Shown piece after piece: positions 1 through 5,177 of a DNA stretch of 6,356 nt. Position 1 is the first letter of the stretch; every line of letters starts with the position of its first letter. The translations under genes were made by a program, and so were the position numbers. Below the pieces are notes generated by a model. That model did not search any database. It had not been told where the DNA came from and saw nothing but the letters and a program-made list of their open reading frames with translations. The stretch is from positions 1 to 6,356 of the forward strand of contig JAPYTY010000128.1 of NCBI GenBank assembly GCA_029942065.1, in the 5' to 3' direction. The stretch is from Acidobacteriota bacterium (GTDB taxonomy: Bacteria > Acidobacteriota > UBA6911 > RPQK01 > JADFOI01).

Positions 1-372
1 GACTTACACCAACAAATTAATCATACGCCAGAACTCTGGCCGGCTGATAAACAGCAGCAACGCGGTACCAGCATTCGGTCTATTATCTTAACCGACAGTC
101 AGATAGACCACACCACTGGCCTGCTAACACTGCGCGAAGGCTTGCCGCTACCGGTTTACTGTACCGATGTTGTGCACGAAGATTTAACCACAGCCTTCCC
201 GCTGTTCACCATGCTCAAACACTGGCATGGCGGTTTACAGCGGCACAGTATTGATACCGATTATGCAGCGTCTTTCACCCCACAGGGGGCCGAGGGTCTG
301 GTGTTTAATCCGGTGGTACTGGAGTCCTCGATCAGGATGATGCGGTTCTGGGTATCCATGACACGATGGTAG
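1..372 (+). CDS. pqqB: PqqB (PQQ biosynthesis) internal fragment, chimeric 3' end
   Basis: The plus strand is open in frame 1 from the window edge, so the N-terminus is missing. The translation through about nt 327 matches the PqqB family: HTPEL, then RGTSI, the signature ILTDSQIDHTTGLL.LREG, then YCT..VHEDL and FTMLKHW.GG. PqqB is a metallo-beta-lactamase-fold protein of pyrroloquinoline quinone biosynthesis, and SQIDHTTG is a family hallmark. The wording is closest to my memory of gammaproteobacterial PqqB. After the residues VVLES (nt 313-327) the family continues with an APPYS segment, but here the reading frame runs into unrelated codons antisense to the next gene and stops at 370-372. 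The last ~15 codons are therefore not PqqB. GC over bases 1-300 is about 52% by hand count, with TTA and AAT codons less common in the rest of the window. Treat this as a gene fragment truncated on both sides. Identity is near certain; its linkage to the rest is doubtful. Confidence 0.9.
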   Translation, partial: DLHQQINHTPELWPADKQQQRGTSIRSIILTDSQIDHTTGLLTLREGLPLPVYCTDVVHEDLTTAFPLFTMLKHWHGGLQRHSIDTDYAASFTPQGAEGLVFNPVVLESSIRMMRFWVSMTRW

Positions 373-1805
373 AGGCCACCCTGGAGATGGAACCGCCCCG
401 GGCGCCGGTATCCGACCGAGCCGGTGAACTCGTCGTAGCGGGTCTCTCCGGCGTGGCGGGTATCGTCAAAGAAAAATGCTTCCAGGGGATCGAGGCGGTC
501 GGTGTTGCGATGACGATACTCAAAACTGGCGTGCCAGTTGCGAGCCGGGAAAAAGGCAAGATTTGCGGAAAAATCCTGAAAAGAAGCGTCAAATCCCGTT
601 TGCTCTTCCTCATCATGGAGCGCCAGGATCAAAACTCTCCCGCCCACGGCAAACAGCGGTCCCAGCTGGCGCGTCACATCCAGACCGAAACGGGAGGATT
701 CGGCAATTTCACCCAGATTAAGGCGCCGGTTCTGGTTTCTGGGCTCCTCTGCAGGCGACTCCAAAAAGATGTCATATTCCAGGTCGTGTGTCGTCAGTTT
801 CTCCTGAAAAGTGGCATAGACGCTCCAGTTCCCCTCAACATAGCTGGCTCGCACGCCCAGATCGATGGGATCTCCATCGATCAGGGTAAAGTGGCCCTTC
901 AGCCGCAACGGCTGCTCCCACCGGGGCTCGATGCTGAAGGAATGGATGCCGGTACCGGCGTAATAAAAGAGCTGATAGGCGGCATAGGCGCGTCGGGCCA
1001 GGTTGACTCCGAAGTTGGCGCCGGTCACCCACCGGTCCTTCGGGTCCGAAAAGAAGGTGGGCCGGTAGCCGACGAAAGCCCCAAAATCAAAGTCCTGATC
1101 CCGGAATTCGAAGGCCACACCGTCCATGACGCTGGCTCCCAACGGCTGCGGAAGGGTAAAGGAGCGATGGGTAAACTGGCGTCCTGCCCGCAAGCTGGCA
1201 TTGGACCAGCGACCCTCCCCCAGGCCGTCCACTTCAAAGAAGGCTTTGAGGGCCTCGGTCCGGCTTCTTCCTCCGAAGGTGTCCAGGATGTTTTGAAACG
1301 GGGATCCGGAAGTGGTTCCATTGAGATCGTGGTAGCTGATAACGGAGACCTCGGTACGCAGTCGCTCGTGTCCGAAGCCGCGAGTGCCGAAAGTGCCGCG
1401 GGCGTAAAGTCTATCGTCGCCGGATTCGAACAAGGAGGGGAAGGAGAGGTATCCTTCCGGAGTCGCGGAAAACGGGGGGCCCTCGTCCACGATCCCGGTT
1501 CGGGTGGGCTCGTCCGTGAAGCTGATGAAGTTGTGGACGTAATCGATGGAGACCCGGTAGTAGAGCTGGTCGGTGAAGTCTCGGAAGCTGGATGGAGTGG
1601 GTCGTACGGCTGGGTCCGGAGCCTGCTCCGGTGCGACCGCTTGGTCGCCGAAAAGGCCGTCCCAGCGGCGATCAATTTCTGAGGATCCGCTTCCCTGAGG
1701 CGCCGCCAACAAAGAAATCTGGGTCAGAAGGAAGAAGCAGAGAAAAAGGAAAAGGAAGGATCTCGAGAAATGACGGGAAGATGAAAATGGGTTCAATCGA
1801 AACAT
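261..1805 (-). CDS. Secreted beta-barrel-like outer membrane protein, C-terminus lost at junction
   Basis: The protein starts at ATG 1805 with a clear signal peptide: a basic/serine n-region, a hydrophobic core FLFLFLCFFLL around residues 17-35 and a likely cleavage near LLAA-PQG, with no lipobox. A short proline-rich linker (about residues 52-73) follows. The rest is rich in aromatic and alternating polar/apolar stretches with many glycines (for example SLRAGRQF, FGAFVGYRPTFF, SFEYRHRN, SVGYRRPG), typical of amphipathic strands of an outer-membrane beta-barrel. The LRAGRQ...DGVAFEF section faintly recalls AlgE/porin-type barrels, but I do not recognise a specific family. No CXXCH is present. 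True sequence probably ends near nt 330; residues after about ILIEDSS are antisense to pqqB and should be ignored. The nearest purine-rich Shine-Dalgarno-like bases lie 15 or more bases upstream of the ATG, so the ribosome site is poor. It follows the NDH-2 gene after 149 bases and appears to have its own promoter. Confidence 0.7.
   Translation of the reverse strand: MFRLNPFSSSRHFSRSFLFLFLCFFLLTQISLLAAPQGSGSSEIDRRWDGLFGDQAVAPEQAPDPAVRPTPSSFRDFTDQLYYRVSIDYVHNFISFTDEPTRTGIVDEGPPFSATPEGYLSFPSLFESGDDRLYARGTFGTRGFGHERLRTEVSVISYHDLNGTTSGSPFQNILDTFGGRSRTEALKAFFEVDGLGEGRWSNASLRAGRQFTHRSFTLPQPLGASVMDGVAFEFRDQDFDFGAFVGYRPTFFSDPKDRWVTGANFGVNLARRAYAAYQLFYYAGTGIHSFSIEPRWEQPLRLKGHFTLIDGDPIDLGVRASYVEGNWSVYATFQEKLTTHDLEYDIFLESPAEEPRNQNRRLNLGEIAESSRFGLDVTRQLGPLFAVGGRVLILALHDEEEQTGFDASFQDFSANLAFFPARNWHASFEYRHRNTDRLDPLEAFFFDDTRHAGETRYDEFTGSVGYRRPGRFHLQGGLYHRVMDTQNRIILIEDSSTTGLNTRPSAPCGVKDAA
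313..331. other. Breakpoint between pqqB fragment and beta-barrel gene (probable chimera)
   Basis: Recognisable PqqB coding on the plus strand ends at about nt 327. The minus-strand beta-barrel protein reads convincingly down to about nt 330 (residues near ILIEDSS). Beyond it, that minus frame translates the antisense of pqqB and ends at a chance stop at 261. Both genes are cut inside their coding sequence in opposite orientations at the same spot, with no insertion sequence, target duplication or tRNA visible. A few bases in GAGTCCTCG could belong to either side, which is what microhomology at a chimeric join would look like. Whether the join is biological or an assembly artefact cannot be decided from sequence alone. 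Confidence 0.75.
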
Positions 1806-1867
1806 GCTGTGCGTCGTATTCTCCGCTCCTTGAACTGAACCAGCCCCATCAGGATCAAGCCATCTTC

Positions 1868-1897
1868 ATTCTAACATTCCGGAGTACTCCGAACCAA
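1868..1897 (-). promoter_or_regulatory. Candidate sigma-70-type promoter of the beta-barrel gene
   Basis: On the minus strand TTGGTT (1897-1892) resembles a -35, followed after 18 bases by TAGAAT (1873-1868), which matches TATAAT at five of six positions. Transcription would begin near 1861, leaving a leader of about 56 bases before the ATG at 1805. The -35 matches TTGACA at only three positions, so basal strength may be low. The spacer holds a perfect palindrome, listed separately. It sits in the only gap upstream of the gene, which supports the call; no experimental evidence is visible. Confidence 0.45.
1880..1891. promoter_or_regulatory. Perfect 12-bp palindrome (operator candidate) in promoter spacer
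   Basis: CGGAGTACTCCG is identical to its own reverse complement. It lies immediately inside the candidate -35 of the beta-barrel gene and within the 18-base spacer. A dimeric regulator bound there would contact or occlude RNA polymerase. Position within the spacer is also where MerR-type activators bind, though their promoters normally have 19-20 base spacers. No regulator gene is encoded in the window, so the cognate protein is unknown. Confidence 0.45.
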
Positions 1898-1906
1898 GGA
1901 CTTCCC

Positions 1907-1958
1907 CTTAGTGCCTCGTTCCATGAATACGGTGACGTTTATGAAACGAGGTACTTAG
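1907..1958. repeat. Long imperfect inverted repeat overlapping NDH-2 stop codon
   Basis: Arms 1907-1928 and 1937-1958 pair around an 8-base loop. Of 22 aligned pairs, 17 are Watson-Crick, three are G/T (1913/1952, 1925/1940, 1928/1937) and two are mismatched (1909/1956 and 1921/1944). The core of seven consecutive pairs is CCTCGTT with AACGAGG. The right arm includes the TAA stop of the NDH-2 gene (1957-1955). In the NDH-2 transcript the G/T positions become C-A mismatches, so the hairpin is weaker there, and the downstream side is GGGGAAG rather than a U-run. It is therefore not a canonical intrinsic terminator. It may still aid termination or protect the mRNA 3' end, or be a remnant of a small palindromic element. 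Confidence 0.6.
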
Positions 1959-3628
1959 CCATTTTCCTTGGAAAGAGTTGAATCCGCCGCTTCGCCTTCG
2001 GCTAGATGCTCTTCCATAACCTGATCGAAAATCTGTTTCATTCCCGGAACATGATCCAGCAGTGCTTCAAAGTCCTGGCGATAGATAATCAGGACATCCA
2101 CGTTGGTTACAGCCCGGACCGCGGCGACTCGGGGTTCGTCGTTGATGAGAGCCATCTCGCCGAAAAATTCGCCCGGACTCAGTCGGGCCAGGATTTTCTC
2201 CGTGCCGTCGAGTTGTTCAACCACCTCGACTTCGCCACTGACCAGGCTGTAGACCCGGTCCCCGACGTCGCCCTGACGAAAAATGACTTCTCCGGCACCG
2301 TAGCGCTCATAGGAGATGCTGTGGGATCTGCTGGTTTTGATCTGGACGATGTCCTTGGGCAGGATGCCATCCAGAAACCAGTCGATCCCCACCCGAAATT
2401 TGCGTTCCAAACCCGGAAGCTTGGCCCAGTAGATGGCTCTCCAGAACAGCCAGGCCAGGATTCCGGAAAGGTTGATCTTTCCGAACAGCTGCGCCACGGC
2501 CGAATGGTGGCCCAGGGCGCCGGCCATACCCAAAGCCGTGAACTCGAATTGCTTTTTCTTCCCTCCCTGGATCGCAGCCATGATGTTGTTGGCCACAATC
2601 TTTCCTTCGCGGACGGCATACTGGGCCGTGGGCGGACAGATTCCGCCGGTCTTGAGATCGGGAATCCAGGCGCAGTCCCCCAGTGCCCACACGCCCGGAA
2701 AGTCGGGCACCTCCAGGTATTCATTGACCACGATACGGCCTCGCTCCTTCTTGCAGGGCAAATCCACACACAGGGGATGGGGACCTGAAGGAACGGTCGC
2801 TATCAGGGTCTTGGTGGGAATTTTTTCGCCATCCGGCAGGAGCGCAGCTTCTGCCGTCGCTCCCTCCAGACGCGTTCCGTAGCGAATCTCCACCTTGCGT
2901 CGTCGGAGCAGCTTGTCGGCGAAGCCTCCTAGCTCCGGGCCCAGTTCGGGCAGGATAAGATCCCCCATGTGCAACAGAACCACCCGCACCTCACTGGGGT
3001 TCAGATTACGATACTCGCGGCTGGCCGCTCGCACGAAGTCATTGAGCTCGGCCGCAGTTTCAACGCCCGAGAACCCGCCTCCAGCCACCACGAAGGTAAG
3101 CAAAGCCTTGCGAAAGTCGGCGTCTTTTTCCATGTCGGCTTCTTCCAGGACGTGGATGACATGGTTGCGCAGGTGCAAGGCATCCCCCAGGTTCTTGAAC
3201 GGGAAGCCATGCTGGTGAAGTCCCGGCAACTGGGAAAAATTCATGACGTTGCCCAGGCCCAGCACCAGATGGTCGTATTTCACCTCATTGTGTACGGGTC
3301 GCAACCCTGGACTGGTCGTCACCACCTGCCTCTCCAAATCAATGCTCTCAACCTCTCGAACCTCGAGATTGACGCGGGGACAGAGCCGCCGGATGGGATT
3401 GATGATGTTCTGAATTTGAATGCTGCCGGAGATCACCTCCGGAAGCATGGGCTGGAAGACAAAGTAGTTTTCCTTGTTGATCAGGGTGATGAAGATGCCG
3501 GAGTTCTTGCCAAGCATCTTTTCCAGATACATGGCTGCGTAAATGCCGGCAAAACCGCCGCCCAGGATGACTACTCGTTTCGCGATCGGGCTACTCCTTG
3601 GCCGTTCGGCGCTCCATGGCCTCCTCAA
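1955..3628 (-). CDS. Type II NADH:quinone oxidoreductase (NDH-2) fused to a C-terminal cyclic-nucleotide-binding domain
   Basis: NDH-2 is a peripheral, non-proton-pumping flavoenzyme that passes electrons from NADH through FAD to membrane quinone. Counting from the TTG at 3628, an FAD Rossmann motif GGGFAG lies at residues 23-28, a second dinucleotide motif GGGFSGVE at 183-190, and the third FAD contact ALGD at 315-318. The quinone-site region PPTAQYAVREG is at 332-342; the usual AQxAxQ motif ends in Arg here. A hydrophobic/amphipathic segment (about 386-402, GILAWLFWRAIYWAKL) is the expected membrane anchor. Ordinary NDH-2 ends near residue 430. This protein continues with a complete CRP-type cNMP-binding domain (about 438-545) containing FGEMALINDEPRVAAVRA, with Glu491 and Arg500 at the cyclic-phosphate/ribose positions. 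There is no helix-turn-helix. The gene overlaps the upstream stop by 38 bases if TTG is used. An AAGGAG instead points to an ATC codon at 3586, giving a 543-residue protein beginning (I/M)AKRVVILGGG, the usual family N-terminus. Confidence 0.92.
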   Translation of the reverse strand: MRRPWSAERPRSSPIAKRVVILGGGFAGIYAAMYLEKMLGKNSGIFITLINKENYFVFQPMLPEVISGSIQIQNIINPIRRLCPRVNLEVREVESIDLERQVVTTSPGLRPVHNEVKYDHLVLGLGNVMNFSQLPGLHQHGFPFKNLGDALHLRNHVIHVLEEADMEKDADFRKALLTFVVAGGGFSGVETAAELNDFVRAASREYRNLNPSEVRVVLLHMGDLILPELGPELGGFADKLLRRRKVEIRYGTRLEGATAEAALLPDGEKIPTKTLIATVPSGPHPLCVDLPCKKERGRIVVNEYLEVPDFPGVWALGDCAWIPDLKTGGICPPTAQYAVREGKIVANNIMAAIQGGKKKQFEFTALGMAGALGHHSAVAQLFGKINLSGILAWLFWRAIYWAKLPGLERKFRVGIDWFLDGILPKDIVQIKTSRSHSISYERYGAGEVIFRQGDVGDRVYSLVSGEVEVVEQLDGTEKILARLSPGEFFGEMALINDEPRVAAVRAVTNVDVLIIYRQDFEALLDHVPGMKQIFDQVMEEHLAEGEAADSTLSKENG

Positions 3629-4133
3629 GGCTCTGCCGGAGCGCCGGTATGGAACCGTGCAGGGACATGAAGTCGTCTCGATGAATGGTCAGCACTTCCA
3701 GATCGGTAGCGGCCCGAATGGTGGCGTTGCGCGGAGCATTGGAAAGCAGTGCCATCTCACCAAAATATTCGCCCTCTCCCAGCCGGGCCAGGATGGTTTC
3801 GTTCTCGCCTTCACCCCCCTGGATGACTTCCACCTCACCCGCGTTGATGACGTAGAGGCAGTCCGCCGTATCGCCTCGCCGGAAGATAATCTCACCTGGC
3901 GCATAGGTCTTCTCGGTAACGCTTTCGGTACGCGCCTTGTTATCCTGGAAAGTGACATAGCCAAAAACCACAATGGCAAGCAGGATCAGCATCACCCCGC
4001 CACCAATAAAACCGATGGTCGTAAAAGGGCTGGGAGCAAGCATGAAAGCCAGGGCGGTGGCCTGACCCGCCAAACCAAGCACTCCAGCAAAAATCAAGTG
4101 CTTTTTATAAGGATAGGCAACGGCAACCGTCAT
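3591..4133 (-). CDS. Small membrane protein with a cytoplasmic cyclic-nucleotide-binding domain
   Basis: This 180-residue protein has two hydrophobic segments (about residues 12-31 and 38-61), making a short hairpin that should leave both ends in the cytoplasm. A full CRP-type cNMP-binding beta-roll (about 76-175) follows. Motifs include APGEIIFRRGD at the first strands, GEVEV, and the phosphate-binding cassette FGEMALLSNAPRNATIRA, with Glu126 and Arg135 at the ligand-contact positions. There is no DNA-binding or catalytic domain, so it is not a transcription factor. It is clearly paralogous to the domain fused to the adjacent NDH-2 (same YxxGE.IFR.GD, GEVEV, ILARL..GE.FGEMAL and PR.A.(I/V)RA pattern). 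The ATG at 4133 overlaps the TGA of the cytochrome gene (ATGA) and has AAAGGAG six bases upstream. Inference: a membrane-bound sensor subunit that tunes the neighbouring cytochrome or NDH-2. No specific gene name is recognised. Confidence 0.85.
   Translation of the reverse strand: MTVAVAYPYKKHLIFAGVLGLAGQATALAFMLAPSPFTTIGFIGGGVMLILLAIVVFGYVTFQDNKARTESVTEKTYAPGEIIFRRGDTADCLYVINAGEVEVIQGGEGENETILARLGEGEYFGEMALLSNAPRNATIRAATDLEVLTIHRDDFMSLHGSIPALRQSLEEAMERRTAKE
3594..3599 (-). promoter_or_regulatory. Shine-Dalgarno AAGGAG that points to an ATC start for NDH-2
   Basis: AAGGAG is formed by the last two codons of the upstream gene, directly before its TAG stop (3593-3591). Seven bases later, in the NDH-2 frame, is ATC (3586-3584). 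No ATG, GTG or TTG lies in that frame near the expected distance; the only conventional upstream start found is TTG 3628, which lacks a good Shine-Dalgarno and adds 14 residues without family resemblance. The arrangement also implies translational coupling of the two genes. Confidence 0.6.
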
Positions 4134-4906
4134 TTGGTGCTCCTTTCTTCACGTTCGGGATGGGCCATCCCGTGGCAATCCGTGCAGGTGGCCTCGCCAC
4201 TTTCGATCATTTCCAGGACCCCCTCCTCCACATGGTCCATCCCGGGCTCTTCAGCCCCTTCCACCTGGATGAACTTGGCCGAATCTCCGTGGCATTCAAG
4301 ACAGATGGTCCAGTTGTAGCCGTCCGGGTTGTACAATTCAATAGGAGCATGCCAACCGGCACCGGGAAGGAAATCGATCCCCAGCTGGTCCGTGGTGTAC
4401 TTATACATGTGAAGCATACCGGTCGTCTTGGCCTCAACCGTCCCCCCGATACCGTAGTCCGAGTGGCAATTCCAGCAATGGGCATTTTGCATGTAGCGGT
4501 TCTTGTAATGAAGGGCCGCCAGATTTTCGCTGGCTGGATCCTGCATATCGTTGACAAAGGGGTCCATGGGCAGGTGACAGGAATGGCAGAACTCAACCTC
4601 CTTGGATCCTTCCATCCCGATGGCGCCGCTCAAAATAACCACCGGGAGGGGTAGTATGCAGAGTCCCAGAAAGAGCATCCACTTGGATGCGGATTCCATC
4701 AATCGATCTTTACGAAGCAGGAGTGTGAAAAGGATCAGACCCGCCGCGATGACCATCAGCACCAGTCCCCCGCGACTGGCCCATAGAAGGGTGGGGTCTT
4801 CTGTCGGCTGCCAGCGCCCCCCTTCCGCCTGGGCAAAGAGAATCTCCGCCAGGGAAATGACAGGAACAAGGCCGAAGCCCACAACATAACGTGCTTTTTT
4901 ACTCAT
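4130..4906 (-). CDS. NapC/NirT/NrfH-family membrane-bound tetraheme c-type cytochrome (quinol dehydrogenase)
   Basis: The family oxidises membrane quinol and hands electrons to periplasmic reductases or cytochromes. Four CXXCH heme sites are present (residue numbers from the GTG at 4912): CHSCH 109-113, CWNCH 146-150, CLECH 204-208 and CTDCH 243-247. The layout matches NapC/NrfH: CHSCHLPMDPF with a downstream Met as in the family's first heme site, HYKNRYMQNAHCWNCH like the HY.N..GV.A.C.DCH block, and a terminal CTDCHGMAHPE like CIDCHKGIAH. Family members usually have one N-terminal membrane helix; this protein has three candidate segments (about 12-29, 47-66 and 78-99) before the heme domain. 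The ATG at 4906 is preferred because GGCGAG (4919-4914) is seven bases upstream; GTG 4912 is in frame but too close to it. It is the first gene of the three-gene operon and overlaps the next by ATGA. Maturation would need Sec export and a Ccm/Ccs system encoded elsewhere. Confidence 0.88.
   Translation of the reverse strand: MSKKARYVVGFGLVPVISLAEILFAQAEGGRWQPTEDPTLLWASRGGLVLMVIAAGLILFTLLLRKDRLMESASKWMLFLGLCILPLPVVILSGAIGMEGSKEVEFCHSCHLPMDPFVNDMQDPASENLAALHYKNRYMQNAHCWNCHSDYGIGGTVEAKTTGMLHMYKYTTDQLGIDFLPGAGWHAPIELYNPDGYNWTICLECHGDSAKFIQVEGAEEPGMDHVEEGVLEMIESGEATCTDCHGMAHPEREERSTK
4140..4146 (-). promoter_or_regulatory. Ribosome binding site of the cNMP-binding membrane protein
   Basis: AAAGGAG lies inside the end of the cytochrome coding sequence, six bases before the ATG at 4133. 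Together with the ATGA stop/start overlap it fixes this start and implies coupled translation. Confidence 0.75.
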
Positions 4907-5030
4907 GTTCACACTCGCCGGTTATAAAAGGATTACGTTTACAGGGCAGGGAGAGATCCCCGGCAAAGAAGCGTCCCGCTTCACCGTAGATCAGTTTTCT
5001 CAAGACTCGATATTGGTTGTTGGTCCTTCC

Positions 5031-5064
5031 GATCATCTTATGCCCCCCAGGCAGAAGAAGGATC
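5031..5064. repeat. Imperfect hairpin upstream of the cytochrome operon
   Basis: Three paired blocks, GATC/GATC (5031-5034 with 5061-5064), TCTT/AAGA (5036-5039 with 5055-5058) and TGCC/GGCA (5041-5044 with 5050-5053), enclose the loop CCCCA and are interrupted by short mismatches. That gives 12 base pairs in total. It lies about 125-160 bases upstream of the cytochrome start. It could be a leader hairpin or an operator. No U-run follows on the minus strand, so it is not an obvious terminator. Confidence 0.4.
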
Positions 5065-5071
5065 ATGGTCA

Positions 5072-5100
5072 ATACTAAAGAGATAGGCCACTAAAAGCAA
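5072..5100 (-). promoter_or_regulatory. Weak promoter candidate for the cytochrome/NDH-2 operon
   Basis: On the minus strand TTGCTT (5100-5095) and TAGTAT (5077-5072) are separated by 17 bases. Each matches its sigma-70 consensus only partly (three and four of six). The -35 overlaps the U-tract of the preceding terminator candidate. A start near 5065 would place the hairpin at 5064-5031 at the very 5' end of the transcript, with a leader of about 160 bases. This is the best pair found in the gap, but it is not strong. The rest of 4913-5071 shows no small gene or other clear signal. Confidence 0.25.
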
Positions 5101-5120
5101 AAAAAACTCCTGGCTCCAGG
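5093..5120 (-). terminator. Candidate intrinsic terminator after the aldehyde dehydrogenase gene
   Basis: On the minus strand CCTGGAGCCAGG (5120-5109) forms a short stem (four to five pairs), followed by AG, a run of eight T (5106-5099), GC and four more T. The stem is short but the T-run is the best in the window and it lies 58 bases past the stop at 5178. It separates the dehydrogenase transcript from the cytochrome operon. Confidence 0.55.
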
Positions 5121-5177
5121 TCCACTTTCATCCCCAGGGAATCCCTGATGTCTTACCCGCATGATGCATGATCCGGG

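Noticed and set aside
366..1682. A 438-codon plus-strand open frame antisense to the beta-barrel gene
   Set aside because: It lies wholly opposite a gene with a signal peptide and barrel-like sequence. Its own translation is low-complexity Gly/Val/Glu-rich without recognisable motifs, as expected of an antisense shadow in GC-rich DNA.
1907..1958. Integron attC site or canonical intrinsic terminator
   Set aside because: The ends lack the conserved attC core sequences and no integrase or cassette is present; no T-run follows on either strand.
1592..1981. Plus-strand 129-codon frame spanning the gap before the beta-barrel gene
   Set aside because: It covers the promoter, palindrome and inverted repeat and overlaps the barrel's signal peptide. 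The sequence has no family features, so I treat the gap as regulatory.
2006..2788. Plus-strand open frames opposite the NDH-2 gene (also 2969-3670 and 3543-4319)
   Set aside because: They are shadows of motif-confirmed minus-strand genes, with no convincing start context and no recognisable domains.
3591..4133. CRP/FNR-type transcription regulator
   Set aside because: The sensor domain is present, but the protein ends after its final helix with no helix-turn-helix, and the N-terminus is membrane-embedded.
4916..4940. TATAAC close to the cytochrome start as a -10 element
   Set aside because: It is only a few bases from the ribosome-binding region, and no -35-like hexamer is found 16-18 bases upstream.
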